Shown here: piece by piece, positions 1-8,856 of the stretch | How the letters are laid out: the number at the start of each line of letters is the position of its first letter | Numbering within the stretch: the first letter of the stretch is position 1 | From: Oscillatoriales cyanobacterium | GTDB taxonomy: Bacteria > Cyanobacteriota > Cyanobacteriia > Cyanobacteriales > Microcoleaceae | Direction of reading: 5' to 3' | NCBI GenBank assembly: GCA_004292955.1 | Contig: RDXX01000011.1 | Coordinates: 323,194 to 387,193 of the forward strand | DNA length: 64,000 nucleotides | The notes under the pieces: model-generated | Database searches by the model: none | What the model was told of the DNA's origin: nothing | Seen by the model: the letters and a program-made list of their open reading frames with translations, nothing else | Program-made: the position numbers and the translations under genes

Positions 1-1899
1 AATAATTGATTCGCCGGGAATCGGACAGCAACAGCCGGCTAAATGATACAGCAATCCTTCTACACCTGCGATCGGCGATTTGCTCGGAGATGAACTCGGT
101 ACGGGTTTGGGTGCGGCTGATGCAGGTATTTGTACTGGCGATTCCTGGATTCCTGCGGGTGCAGCTTCTATTTTTTGCTGCACTTTGACTAAATCTCGCA
201 GTCGGTTGACTACGAGATTTAGGGTGACTTCGCCGTAGCCCAACCCGGCGATTAAATCTTCGACGCTGTGGTAGTTGCAGCGCTGAGCTACTGATTGCAT
301 GGGTTCAGATTTCAGCAAGGATTCTAAGCCGTTTTTACCTAATTCTTTTTCCAGCAATTCCCGCCCGCGAGCGAGATTTTCATCTCGGTGCGATCGCTTT
401 AACCACTGGCGAATTCGGTTTTTTGCTCCGTTTGTCTTGACAAAATTCAGCCAATCGGAGCTGGGATGGCCGTTTTTTTGATTCAAGATTTCTACAATGT
501 CGCCATTCTTTAAAACCTTGTCTAGTGTCACCATCCGCCCGTTGACTCTGGCGCCGGTGCAGCGATTGCCTATTTCTGTGTGAATGCGGTAAGCAAAATC
601 TACGGGTGTCGATCCGCTGTTGAGGGCAATTACGTCTCCGTTTGGAGTGAAAACGTAGATATCTTCGTCGAATAAGTTGTCTTTAATGCTTTGTAAATAT
701 TCGCGATCGTCTTTGAGATCGGTTTGCCATTCTAGCAGTTGTCGCAGCCAGGTAAATTTTTCGTCGTCGCCGGTTACTGTGGTATTGGAACCGCCGGTTT
801 CTTTGTATTTCCAGTGGGCTGCTATGCCGTATTCGGCAATGTGGTGCATTGCTACGGTGCGAATTTGGACTTCGATGGGGCGGCCGCTGGTGCCGATGAC
901 TCCGGTGTGCAACGATTGATAGCGGTTGGCTTTTGGTAAACCAATATAGTCTTTGAAGCGGCCGGGAATCGGGCGGAATGAATCGTGGACGATCGCCAAT
1001 GCGCGATAACAGTCATCATTGCTTTCTACTATGATCCGCACCGCAGCAATATCGTAGACTTGGTTAAAGCCTTTTTGCCGGCGCTGCATCTTCCCATAAA
1101 TCCCGTACAAATGTTTGGGACGGCCGCTGACTTCATAGCATTTAATGCCTAAATTGTCAAGCCTTTCTCGCAAACAATCTGTGACTTCTGCAAGTTGGGT
1201 TTCTCGATCGCCCCGCTTCACCGCCACCAAGTCCTGAATTTCGCGGTAAGCTTCCGGTTCCAGGTATTTAAAGGCTAAATCTTCCAATTCCCACTTAAAG
1301 CGCCCGATACCCAAACGGTTCGCCAGGGGAGCAAAAATCTCTCGGGTTTCTAGGGCAATGGTGCGCTGCTTTTCTTCGGACAAATGCTCCAAAGTCCTCA
1401 TATTGTGCAGCCTATCTGCGAGTTTGACGACAATCACGCGAATATCTTTAGCCATTGCTAGGAACATTCGGCGGAAATTTTCGGCAAGGCGCTCTGTTTT
1501 GCTGGAAAAATTAAACTTAGAAAGCTTGGTGACTCCTTCGACTAACTGTCGCACTTCTGCCCCAAACCGCTGTTCTATTTCTTCGAGAGTAATATCTGTA
1601 TCTTCCACAATGTCATGGAGGAAACCAGCAGCAATCATAGCGCTGTTTCCGCCCATATATCGGAGTATTCCAGCTACAGCTACGGGATGGCAAATATAAG
1701 GTTCTCCCGATTTGCGGTACTGTCCTTCGTGCAAGTCGCGGGCAAATTCAAAGGCCCGACAAATTAAGCCGTTGTCCGTCGTACAATTCGGATTTGGGGC
1801 TTCGTCAGGTTGCGATCGAGCATTCAGACATTCTTGCAGCCAGTCGGGAACTATGCAAGGATCGATCGCATTCGAGGGAGTCAGAGTGTTTGCGTTCAT
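1..1899 (-). CDS. Bifunctional (p)ppGpp synthetase/hydrolase (RelA/SpoT family), C-terminus cut by the window edge
   Basis: Makes and degrades the stringent-response alarmone (p)ppGpp in the cytoplasm. Translating the minus strand from the ATG at 1897-1899 gives 633 open codons running off the left edge. In order: an HD hydrolase domain with FLHDIVEDT (H95, D96), a synthetase domain around residues 250-390 (GRPKHLYGIYGKMQRR, then AVRIIVE), a TGS domain from about residue 410 (EDIYVFTPNGDVIALNSG), and the start of the zinc-finger region at the edge (AGCCCPIPGE). The usual length is about 750 residues, so the ACT domain lies outside. An intact HD motif fits the bifunctional cyanobacterial form. 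A weak ribosome site (AAAGGTG) precedes the start. Family assignment is very secure; the symbol (rel, relA or spoT) cannot be chosen from sequence alone. Confidence 0.95.
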   Translation of the reverse strand, partial: MNANTLTPSNAIDPCIVPDWLQECLNARSQPDEAPNPNCTTDNGLICRAFEFARDLHEGQYRKSGEPYICHPVAVAGILRYMGGNSAMIAAGFLHDIVEDTDITLEEIEQRFGAEVRQLVEGVTKLSKFNFSSKTERLAENFRRMFLAMAKDIRVIVVKLADRLHNMRTLEHLSEEKQRTIALETREIFAPLANRLGIGRFKWELEDLAFKYLEPEAYREIQDLVAVKRGDRETQLAEVTDCLRERLDNLGIKCYEVSGRPKHLYGIYGKMQRRQKGFNQVYDIAAVRIIVESNDDCYRALAIVHDSFRPIPGRFKDYIGLPKANRYQSLHTGVIGTSGRPIEVQIRTVAMHHIAEYGIAAHWKYKETGGSNTTVTGDDEKFTWLRQLLEWQTDLKDDREYLQSIKDNLFDEDIYVFTPNGDVIALNSGSTPVDFAYRIHTEIGNRCTGARVNGRMVTLDKVLKNGDIVEILNQKNGHPSSDWLNFVKTNGAKNRIRQWLKRSHRDENLARGRELLEKELGKNGLESLLKSEPMQSVAQRCNYHSVEDLIAGLGYGEVTLNLVVNRLRDLVKVQQKIEAAPAGIQESPVQIPASAAPKPVPSSSPSKSPIAGVEGLLYHLAGCCCPIPGESII

Positions 1900-2471
1900 G
1901 GGGTACACCTTTAAAAATTAGAAATACAAATGGTTAAATGCCAGTTTTCGGTTGAATTGCCGAAATTATGTGTTTAGTTATACTAAACTAATTGAATGCC
2001 ACAATTTGCAATTCAAAAAAATAGTCAATTTTTCTGTTAACTATACCTATCTAATTGCGAGTCGCCCCCCCTCGCAGGTAGGAAAATATAGTGACTCCAC
2101 TGCCGCCACTGCGGTCGATCGATCGGGTAAAATGGGGATATTTTGGCGGTAGCAGTGGAGGTCAGTCGATTTGAGATTTGAGATTTGAGATTTGACTCGA
2201 CAGATGAATCTGGAACTAGGGTCTAAAATTTGAAGATATCCACTCTAGCGAGCATTAGGACACTGTACCTGTTTTTGGTGGAGCGGGCGATCGGCATTTA
2301 CAGGCAACGCTAAACTCAAAGCAGAAGCCAGAGCGATCGAGTCACGCCCCCAGTGATGAAATTTTCTCAAAAAACAGGGAATTGCTGCAAAAAGGCACGG
2401 CTTTCCTTCATCTGAGCCAACCTTAAGCAAGAATCTACTTTGATTATAAATATAAATTTGTTCACAAAATC
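1900..2471. other. Gene-free interval with palindromes and a heptamer tract
   Basis: No convincing gene. It holds a 17-bp palindrome (1972-1988), an imperfect hairpin around 2094-2164 (CCACTGCCGCCA against TGGCGGTAGCAGTGG) and a short heptamer tract GATTTGA repeated at about 2170-2194, followed by a GACTC-ACAGATG segment that recurs near 9811. The interval separates divergent genes, so it should contain the promoters of both. Confidence 0.6.
1972..1988. promoter_or_regulatory. 17-bp palindrome upstream of the Rel-type gene
   Basis: GTTTAGT-TAT-ACTAAAC is a perfect 7-bp inverted repeat with a 3-bp centre, 73 bp upstream of the (p)ppGpp synthetase start. Size and position fit a dimeric repressor operator, but no regulator is identified, so this is an inference. 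Confidence 0.3.
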
Positions 2472-2870
2472 ATGATATTGTCCGAAGACCGCCGCCATTG
2501 CTACGAAGAATTACAGCAAGCACTCGAACAGCTACAAAGAACTGTTACACAGGATAAGGTCGATCGGGCAGCGCTGGCGATCGAATACAAAAAAGTGCAA
2601 CAATTTTTCGGAAACCAAATTATGAGAGTCCCCAGCGCTGAGTTAGACGCCTCAGAACCCCCCCCAGAACAGTCATATTTGACGGAAATTCACAAGCAAC
2701 TGCGGTTATTGGGAACAGATGTCACGTTTTTGCAAGTAGCGAAGCAGCCAGCAACAGCATCCGCAAGGCAAACTGCGACGGCGGAGCGACTTAACACGCT
2801 AATTGGCTACTGCGGCGCGGTGCTCCAAAAAAATTCTGGTGCGCCCGGGCCCGTCGAGATGCAAAATTAA
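2472..2870 (+). CDS. PatD-like protein (heterocyst-frequency control family)
   Basis: A 132-residue, mostly helical cytoplasmic protein without membrane segments. The middle and C-terminal part, with SYLTEIHKQLRLLGTDVTFLQ followed by a run of A/T/R residues and LIGYCGAVL, resembles the small cyanobacterial family that includes PatD, known in Anabaena as an NtcA-linked factor tuning heterocyst frequency. This organism shows no other heterocyst genes in the window, so a more general role is likely. The ATG follows directly on AAAATC without a good ribosome site. The gene stands alone between the Rel-type gene (divergent) and a decayed insertion element. Family assignment is from remembered pattern and is moderate. 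Confidence 0.55.
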   Translation: MILSEDRRHCYEELQQALEQLQRTVTQDKVDRAALAIEYKKVQQFFGNQIMRVPSAELDASEPPPEQSYLTEIHKQLRLLGTDVTFLQVAKQPATASARQTATAERLNTLIGYCGAVLQKNSGAPGPVEMQN

Positions 2871-2958
2871 TAACTGTTTTCGTATAGTAAACGATTTCTT
2901 GTAAATTCCTTGAAGATAGCGGTAGACATTGATAGTATGTAATCAATAAAAAACCACC

Positions 2959-3290
2959 GTGTATGACGAATTCCAATACATTGGATACGGACTCAACTTC
3001 ACACGCAAAGAAATTCTTGCCTTTTTGGGACAAGTCATGTCAGGAGATATCGAGACAGTTGTGGTCGTCGATCGCTTTGACCTACTCGCGCCCAGGAGTT
3101 GACAGATCCATATTATCAAGTGGATCTGTCAACAGCAAAATTGCTAACTCCTGGTTCTGTGCCGAACAGACTTATCTCCCCAACCAGAAATGGTTGAAGA
3201 TATCCTATGAATCATCCAGGCTGACGATTGCGGACTCTACTCCCAGCGTCAAGACAAATCTACTATCCAAAAAGATCAGAGTCTACCCGG
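2959..3290 (+). pseudogene. Remnant of IS607-type serine recombinase (TnpA)
   Basis: In the frame starting at 2959 the translation runs VYDEFQYIGYGLNFTRKEIL and then FLGQVMSGDIETVVVVDRFD before a stop at 3101-3103; this is the serine recombinase segment that normally reads GLN-RK-LL-LLD ... VERVIVAHKDRL. After the palindrome at 3092-3154 the C-terminal part resumes in another frame (3148 onward) with LLVLCRTDLSPQPEMVEDIL, then a stop and decayed sequence. The N-terminal catalytic serine region is missing, and about 20-30 residues between the two pieces are gone. Clearly non-functional. Confidence 0.75.
3092..3154. repeat. 63-bp palindromic insert in the recombinase remnant
   Basis: Outer arms CCAGGAGTT (3092-3100) and AACTCCTGG (3146-3154) enclose a perfect hairpin GACAGATCCA / TGGATCTGTC (3101-3110 and 3121-3130) and a second small hairpin AGCAA-AA-TTGCT (3134-3145). 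The whole can fold as a three-way junction. It sits exactly at the break in the recombinase remnant, suggesting a small inserted palindromic element. No second copy was seen in the window. Confidence 0.6.
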
Positions 3291-4417
3291 AAACAAAACT
3301 AGCTCAGAAATGGCGGACATGGATAGCCGCAAGCAGATGGTGTTACAATCAAGCAATTGCCATTCTCAAAAATGAAAAAATCGGTAAATATGAATTGCGT
3401 AAACGCATCATGGATTCAGCACCTGAATGGGTGTCTCAACAGCCATACAACCCGCGTCAACTAGCAGTATTTCAAGCCTGCGAAGCACACAAAGCAGCTT
3501 GTAAATCCCAAGGTACAGCCAAGTTTAGAAGTTGTCAAGAACCAACTCAAACTATTAGGTTTCAAACAGCGAACTGGAAATCAAACACATTCTATCCGCG
3601 CGAAACCAAAGGCTTGTCTTTTAAAGCGTCTGAAGCAATAGTGGAGGTAATGCAACACGAACCAACCCTTAGTATTATCAACGATCAATGGTTTATCTGC
3701 TATGCGGTTGACACTGTTGCACCGCCTCCGACTCAATCCGAATTAGCGATTGCCTTAGACCCGGGAATCAGAACATTTATGACAGGATTTGACGGTCATA
3801 ATATACTGAAATTAGGCAAAAGTGATATCGGTCGCATTTATCGGTTAGCCAGACATTTAGACAAGTTAATGTCTCGGCTCGGAAAAAGCAAAGGTAGTCA
3901 GTTTAAGCGGCTGCGGTATCGATTGAGAAAAGTAGCAGCAAGGATTCGTGTTAAGATTAAGAACTTAGTTTCGGAATTGCACAATAAGGCGGCTAATTAC
4001 CTAGTTAGCAAGTATAAGTTAATTTTCTTGCCAACATTTGAAACGCAGCAAATGGTAAAAAAGGGTAAGCGAAAACTTGCCACGAAGACAGCTAGAGCGA
4101 TGGTGACTTTGAGTCATTATCGTTTTAAACAAACGTTGAAGCATCAAGCATCCAAGTACGGTTGTGTTGTAGTAGACGTGACAGAAGAGTACACCAGTAA
4201 GACTTGTTCAAAATGCGGTCATATCCATAGCAAGTTGGGCGGCTTAAAAACGTTTAAATGTCCCGAATGCGGACACACTCTGGACAGGGATTTAAACGGC
4301 GCTTTCAATATTCTGTTGAAAGCTTTGAGGGATACCTCCATGTCTGGTAAGCTGCAAGCTTTCCAGATTATGCCATACACAGTAGATTTGGGTGGATTCC
4401 TAGATTTACCGGGTTAA
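3194..4417 (+). CDS. tnpB: TnpB, RNA-guided RuvC-like nuclease of an IS607-type element
   Basis: TnpB proteins are transposon-encoded nucleases guided by a reRNA/omegaRNA from the element's 3' end, and help retain the element. All RuvC parts are visible: IALDPGIRTF (D189, counted from the TTG at 3194), IFLPTFETQQM (E283), a four-cysteine zinc finger (CSKCGH ... CPECGH), and DRDLNGAFNILL (D364/D366). The start is uncertain: the frame is open back to an ATG at 2963, but codons 2963-3190 read through the recombinase remnant and the palindrome. Family similarity begins near YESSRLTIADSTPSVKTN, so the TTG at 3194 or a nearby start is likelier. The last 20-odd residues (after ALRDTS) look unlike usual tails. 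Catalytically it seems intact even though its recombinase is dead. Confidence 0.85.
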   Translation: MKISYESSRLTIADSTPSVKTNLLSKKIRVYPETKLAQKWRTWIAASRWCYNQAIAILKNEKIGKYELRKRIMDSAPEWVSQQPYNPRQLAVFQACEAHKAACKSQGTAKFRSCQEPTQTIRFQTANWKSNTFYPRETKGLSFKASEAIVEVMQHEPTLSIINDQWFICYAVDTVAPPPTQSELAIALDPGIRTFMTGFDGHNILKLGKSDIGRIYRLARHLDKLMSRLGKSKGSQFKRLRYRLRKVAARIRVKIKNLVSELHNKAANYLVSKYKLIFLPTFETQQMVKKGKRKLATKTARAMVTLSHYRFKQTLKHQASKYGCVVVDVTEEYTSKTCSKCGHIHSKLGGLKTFKCPECGHTLDRDLNGAFNILLKALRDTSMSGKLQAFQIMPYTVDLGGFLDLPG

Positions 4418-4467
4418 ATGTATCTGAATTAACAGGGAATATAGATAAGGCAAGGAGAAATAAAGCG

Positions 4468-5052
4468 GTGGAATGTCCAAAATGCAAGCATCCCAACTTA
4501 GACGGTGGCACCTTAGCCGGCAGTATGTCGGTGCAGTGGTGTCCCAACTGTTACGGTATCTGGATTCCGGGCAAAGAATACGAAGCTTGGCAGAAAGAAC
4601 ACAGCCTCTGGTACAACAAATCCGAGAAGCCTCAGCCGACTGGCACTCTCGGCATAGAATTCACGCCGTCTCCCTACGACAGCAAAGCAGCACTGTGTCC
4701 CGAAGACGGTCACTATCTGTCGCGGGCAAAGGTTCCGTTTAGCAGAGTGCCCTTTTACATAGAGCGCTGTATGCTGTGCGGAGGAATTTGGTGCGATAAC
4801 GGCGAGTGGGATATTCTCGAAAGTCTGGGATTCCACACCGAGATTGACAAGATGTTTTCTCCCAACTGGCAAGCTAAGGCCCGCGTGCAAGAACTCGCTG
4901 CTCGGGAACGTCAGGTGCTGACTGAGAAGCTGGGCCCGGATATCGCCGGATATGTGTTGGAACTAGCGGAAGTTTTAGCAGACCATCCCCATGCTGATTG
5001 TGCGGCTACTTACATATTGCGGAGAGCTGAGTTGAAACGAAAGGAAATTTAG
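4468..5052 (+). CDS. Zinc-ribbon protein with two TFIIB-type zinc fingers
   Basis: A 194-residue protein with two copies of the zf-TFIIB-like pattern: MECPKCKH ... [10 protein letters not shown] at the N-terminus and LCPEDGHYL ... [20 protein letters not shown] in the middle. In this family the short Cys-x2-Cys pairs bind zinc and the Trp-containing segment after the second pair is typical. The C-terminal 70 residues are helical ([17 protein letters not shown]). The role is unknown; such proteins are proposed nucleic-acid or protein-binding factors. The GTG at 4468 is supported by AAGGAGA ten bases upstream. It lies just downstream of the TnpB element. Confidence 0.8.
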   Translation: MECPKCKHPNLDGGTLAGSMSVQWCPNCYGIWIPGKEYEAWQKEHSLWYNKSEKPQPTGTLGIEFTPSPYDSKAALCPEDGHYLSRAKVPFSRVPFYIERCMLCGGIWCDNGEWDILESLGFHTEIDKMFSPNWQAKARVQELAARERQVLTEKLGPDIAGYVLELAEVLADHPHADCAATYILRRAELKRKEI

Positions 5053-5151
5053 TCAGTTGGCAGTTGGCAGTTGGCAGTTGGCAGTTGGCAGTTGGCAGTT
5101 GGCAGTTGGCAGTTGGCAGTTGGCAGTTGGCAGTTGGCAGTTGGCAGTTGG
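5053..5151. repeat. Heptanucleotide tandem repeat (AGTTGGC)n
   Basis: About 14 nearly perfect copies of the 7-mer begin within a few bases of the stop codon of the zinc-ribbon gene. The class (short tandemly repeated repetitive sequences with 7-bp period) is well known in filamentous cyanobacteria. Confidence 0.95.
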
Positions 5152-5342
5152 CCTGTGGTCATTAGTTATCAAATACTGACTAACAACTGACAACTAACTG
5201 ACAACTAATAATTAACTGCTATCATGTCTGGTCGATTGTCATTAATAAAATTGTTTGTAGTAAGGATGAAATTTATCCCGTCACCCCGATTGATGACTCG
5301 CCGTCCTCACTACGAACGATTTAGGATTATATGACGGGACAT

Positions 5343-5514
5343 GATATGACCAATAACCAATAACCAATAACTAACAACTAATAACTAACAACTAATAATT
5401 AACAACCAATAACCAATAACCAATAACCAATAACCAATAACCAATAACCAATAACCAATAACCAATAACCAATAACCAATAACTAAGGACTAAGGACTAA
5501 GGACTAATGACTAA
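5343..5514. repeat. Heptanucleotide tandem repeats (AACCAAT)n and (AAGGACT)n reaching the next start codon
   Basis: Runs of AACCAAT and variants change into TAAGGAC and TAATGAC units directly in front of the ABC gene. The ATG at 5507 is itself part of the repeat, and the AAGGA in each unit resembles a ribosome binding site. Between 5152 and 5343 there is no gene; a GC-containing stretch of about 100 bp (5228-5345) shows nothing recognisable. Confidence 0.9.
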
Positions 5515-7180
5515 TGACTCTTCTCTATTTTCGGTTGAAAATCTGCGAGTAGCTTATCCTCAGCGGCGGGGCCAATCCGGTTGGGCCGTTGATGGGGTTT
5601 CCCTGGCGTTGGAACCGGGGGAAAAACTGGGATTAGTTGGGGAGTCTGGGTGCGGTAAGTCAACTTTGGGTAGGGCGGCGATGCGGTTGCTGCCGGATTC
5701 GACTTTGGTTGAGGGGCGGGTTGGTTTTGGTGGAGAGTCGGTGTTTGAGATGAATGCTTCGCGGCTCAGACGCTTTCGGGGCGAAGCTGTGGCATTGATT
5801 TTTCAAGATCCGATGACTCGTCTCGATCCTTTGATGACTGTTGGGGAACACTGCATTGAGACTTTGCAGGCTCACAGACCGAATTTGAATCGCAAGGAAG
5901 CTAAGAAACGGGCGATCGAGATTTTGGATGCTGTGAAAATTCCGGCGTCTCGCTGGTCGCAATTTCCCCACGAATTTAGCGGTGGAATGCGCCAAAGAGT
6001 GGCAATTGCTTTGGCTCTTTTGCTCGATCCTAAATTAATTGTGGCGGATGAACCGACGACGAGTTTGGATGTAACTGTCGCTGCTCAGATTTTGCAGGAG
6101 TTAACCCGACTTTGCGCTTCAAGAGGAACGGCGATTTTATTGATTTCTCACGATTTGGCGATGGTGGCTGAGTATTGCGATCGCATTGCGGTGATGTACG
6201 GCGGCAAAGTCGTGGAAACGGGGCCAGTGCTGGATGTTTTTGAACGGCCGCAACACGAATATACTCGATCGCTCCTGAAAGCAGCTTTGCACATTCAAGC
6301 TGATTCGGGTAAAGGGTTAACATCGGAGGAAAGAAGGACTGAAGTCCTCACTACAAACTTAACAAATTCACCTCTGTTGACTGTGACGAATTTACAGCAG
6401 CACTACAGTTTAGAAAGCAATTTATTAGACCAGTTATTTTCGAGGAACCGCCAGGTAATTAAAGCCGTAGACGGCGTTAGTTTAGAGCTGGAGCGGGGAG
6501 AAATCCTCGGGCTTGTAGGGGAGTCCGGCTGCGGCAAAAGTACGTTATCGCGCACAATTTTGCGACTGATTCCCCCGACAGGTGGGAAAGTGGAATTTCA
6601 AGGCATAGATATCACTGCCTTGAGCCGCGATGCTGTCAGGAAACACCGCCGCCAAATGCAAATGGTATTTCAAGATCCTCACGCTTGCTTGAATCCAATG
6701 ATGACTGTCGGGCAAAGTATTGCCGATCCTTTGTTGATTCACAAATTAGCTAATGGAGAGGAAGCTAAAAAACAAGTAATCCAAATGTTAGAGCGGGTGG
6801 GTTTGACTCCTGGGGAGGATTTCTTTCGCCGCTATCCGGGGGAACTGTCGGGGGGACAACAGCAGCGGGTTTCCATCGCCAGAGCTTTGATTACTCGGCC
6901 GCAACTGATTATTTGCGACGAACCTGTGAGTATGCTGGATGCTAGCGTACAGACTCAAGTATTAGAGCTGATGTTGGAGTTGAAGCAGGAATTTAATTTG
7001 ACTTATCTGTTTATTACCCACGATTTGTGGGTGGCGAGATTTTTTTGCGATCGCATTGCGGTAATGAATTCGGGAAAAATTGTGGAAATCGGGAAAACTA
7101 GGGATATTTTTACTAATCCGCAGCACCCTTATACTCAGGAGTTATTGCAGGCTGCTCCTTTACTGGCTCGAACTCAATAA
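5507..7180 (+). CDS. Fused two-domain ABC ATPase of the peptide/nickel uptake type
   Basis: A 557-residue cytoplasmic protein made of two complete ABC ATPase domains, as in the DppD-DppF-like fusions that energise oligopeptide, nickel or glutathione importers. First domain: Walker [10 protein letters not shown] (about residue 45), Q-loop [12 protein letters not shown], signature FSGGMRQRV (157), Walker [13 protein letters not shown]. Second domain: GESGCGKST (about 338), [21 protein letters not shown] (447), [12 protein letters not shown]. Each domain ends with the C-terminal extension typical of this subfamily ([20 protein letters not shown]). No permease or binding-protein gene is adjacent, so the substrate cannot be read from context. 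The start lies inside a heptamer repeat. Confidence 0.92.
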   Translation: MTNDSSLFSVENLRVAYPQRRGQSGWAVDGVSLALEPGEKLGLVGESGCGKSTLGRAAMRLLPDSTLVEGRVGFGGESVFEMNASRLRRFRGEAVALIFQDPMTRLDPLMTVGEHCIETLQAHRPNLNRKEAKKRAIEILDAVKIPASRWSQFPHEFSGGMRQRVAIALALLLDPKLIVADEPTTSLDVTVAAQILQELTRLCASRGTAILLISHDLAMVAEYCDRIAVMYGGKVVETGPVLDVFERPQHEYTRSLLKAALHIQADSGKGLTSEERRTEVLTTNLTNSPLLTVTNLQQHYSLESNLLDQLFSRNRQVIKAVDGVSLELERGEILGLVGESGCGKSTLSRTILRLIPPTGGKVEFQGIDITALSRDAVRKHRRQMQMVFQDPHACLNPMMTVGQSIADPLLIHKLANGEEAKKQVIQMLERVGLTPGEDFFRRYPGELSGGQQQRVSIARALITRPQLIICDEPVSMLDASVQTQVLELMLELKQEFNLTYLFITHDLWVARFFCDRIAVMNSGKIVEIGKTRDIFTNPQHPYTQELLQAAPLLARTQ

Positions 7181-7305
7181 AAATGTATAAAATTAGCGCA
7201 ATCAGATATTAGTCAGCAACTTCTATATGGATTTCGGAAATTTCTGATTAAATTCGTTACAGTGAAGGGATACTTTTCAAATCATCCCACGGACACCAAG
7301 CAAAT

Positions 7306-8379
7306 ATGGCAAAATCTGACTTAGGCAGTTTTGCGGTGGCATCCGAAGCCTCACTCGAAATCGCAGAGGATGAGGACACCGAGATCGATCGTCCGACGGT
7401 AAGTAGATCGTCAGCATACAACAGTTGGTCTGCCGACGATCCCGTGGGAGCTTTGTTCAAAGAAATGGCTCGCTATCCCCTACTGACTGCCACCGAAGAG
7501 GTAGAGTTGGCGCGCCGCGTTCAAGAATTGGTAGCCCTTCAGGAACTAGAAGAGCGTTTAAAGCAGGAATTGGACAGAGTGCCCACAAAAGCTGAACTAG
7601 CCACGGCTTTGGGGGTGAGCGAAACTCAACTGCAACAGATCCGCTACCAGTGTCAGTCGGCGAAACGGAAAATGATCAGCTCTAATTTGCGCTTGGTGGT
7701 TTCGATTGCCAAACGCTATCTCAACCGGGGCGTGCCTTTTCTTGATTTAATTCAGGAAGGATCTTTGGGTTTGAACCGAGCCGCCGAAAAGTTCGATCCT
7801 GAGAAGGGTTATAAATTTTCTACCTATGCCTATTGGTGGATTCGCCAAGGAATTACCCGCACAATTGCCAATCAAGGGCGGACAATTCGGTTGCCGGTTC
7901 ACATTGTCGAACAGTTAAATAAACTCAAAAGAGTTTATCGGGATTTGAGGCGTTCTCTTCAACGCAATCCCACTGAACTTGAACTTGCTAAAGAAATGGA
8001 AGTTACTTCCGAACAGCTTCGTTACCTCCAGCAAGTGCGCCGCCAATCTTTGTCTCTCAACCACCGCATCGGCACGGAAGAAAGTTCGGAACTTTTGGAT
8101 GTTATTGAAGATAATGCAACGCAATCTCCCGAAGCTCAGATGAATGAGATGATGATGCGCCAAGATATTTTGGAGGTGTTGGATAATATTTTGACTGAGC
8201 GGGAAAAAGAGATTGTTGCTATGCGTTACGGTTTGATAACTGGCGAACCTTACACTTTAGAAGAAGTCAGTAGTTTGTTCAATCTGTCCCGCGAACGAGT
8301 CCGTCAAATTCAAAATAAGGCTATGCGAAAGCTGCGCCGCCCTCAGGTGACGGAACGGTTGAAGGGCTGGTTGAAATAA
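7306..8379 (+). CDS. Group 2 (primary-like) RNA polymerase sigma factor
   Basis: A 357-residue sigma-70 factor. Region 1.2 is DPVGALFKEMARYPLLTATE; region 2 is SSNLRLVVSIAKRYLNRG and YAYWWIRQGITRTIANQG (promoter melting and -10 contact); region 3 follows; region 4.2 is LSRERVRQIQNKAMRKLRRP (-35 contact). Region 1.1 is replaced by a short acidic N-terminus, typical of the non-essential group 2 factors (SigB-SigE) that cyanobacteria use for stress and nutrient responses. The KEMARYPLL version of region 1.2 suggests the SigC branch, but this is not certain. There is a 125-bp leader after the ABC gene and no strong ribosome site before the ATG. Confidence 0.92.
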   Translation: MAKSDLGSFAVASEASLEIAEDEDTEIDRPTVSRSSAYNSWSADDPVGALFKEMARYPLLTATEEVELARRVQELVALQELEERLKQELDRVPTKAELATALGVSETQLQQIRYQCQSAKRKMISSNLRLVVSIAKRYLNRGVPFLDLIQEGSLGLNRAAEKFDPEKGYKFSTYAYWWIRQGITRTIANQGRTIRLPVHIVEQLNKLKRVYRDLRRSLQRNPTELELAKEMEVTSEQLRYLQQVRRQSLSLNHRIGTEESSELLDVIEDNATQSPEAQMNEMMMRQDILEVLDNILTEREKEIVAMRYGLITGEPYTLEEVSSLFNLSRERVRQIQNKAMRKLRRPQVTERLKGWLK

Positions 8380-8423
8380 GCTTCAAAACATTGAGTTTGC
8401 ATTGTGAAAAGTCTTAAATATTG

Positions 8424-8475
8424 GACGGCGAATGAAATTCGCGTCTATACAAACAAAACCCGCGGAGGCGGGTTT
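8424..8475. repeat. Dispersed repeat also found inside menE
   Basis: The segment with GGCGAATGAAATTCGCG, CTATACAAAC and CCGCGGAGGCGGG matches a segment at about 46194-46245 inside the menE coding sequence. It contains an internal CCGC-GGAG-GCGG hairpin. It lies just downstream of the sigma-factor stop. Confidence 0.7.
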
Positions 8476-8543
8476 AATTGGTTTAACTGGTTCCAAGGCA
8501 GGGGAGCATCTTATTTTTGTAAAAAGCATTTTTTTCTTATAGT

Positions 8544-8659
8544 GCGAGCGTCCCCGCTCGCGTATCGTATAATACGCGAGCGTCCCCGCTCGCGTATCGT
8601 ATAATACGCGAGCGTCCCCGCTCGCGTATCGTATAATACGCGATCGCCCCCGCTCGCAC
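8544..8659. repeat. Tandem 32-bp palindromic units
   Basis: Three exact 32-bp units (8544, 8576, 8608) and a partial fourth. Each contains the hairpin GCGAGCG-TCCC-CGCTCGC followed by GTATCGTATAATAC, itself palindromic. Single or degenerate copies occur near 33620, 39900 and 42062. In the rest of the 8380-8856 interval, 8676-8790 holds hairpins built on AGGCAGAGCCT and CTGGTAACGAG-type sequences. Confidence 0.9.
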
Positions 8660-8856
8660 TATTAAATGCAAAACTGAGATCCTCCCCCAAGGCAGAGCCT
8701 TGGAACAGATATTCAGAGGCTCTGCCTCGGCTGGGAAAAAAGGAGGCAGAGCCTCCAGATCTGCGTTACTAGGCAGGAGCCTGGTAACGAGTAGAATTAA
8801 AAATATCTTGATGTGGTATTTTAAATTGTTGATTGTCGCTTACTACTGATTGATTT

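Larger units (their letters stand above)
2959..4417 (+). mobile_element. Decayed IS607-type element (broken serine recombinase plus intact TnpB)
   Basis: The order recombinase then TnpB, with the recombinase C-terminus overlapping the TnpB start in another frame, is the IS607 arrangement. The recombinase lacks its N-terminal DNA-binding and catalytic start and is interrupted by a 63-bp palindrome, so the element cannot move by itself. Outer ends were not identified; IS607 elements lack obvious terminal inverted repeats. The next gene starts 50 bp after the TnpB stop, so the right end is probably close to or shortly after 4417. Confidence 0.7.

Noticed and set aside
2245..2430. 61-codon minus-strand frame
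   Set aside because: Random-looking composition, no ribosome site, overlaps an apparent promoter region.
8404..8604. 66-codon plus-strand frame after the sigma factor
   Set aside because: It is read through dispersed repeats and the 32-bp palindrome array.
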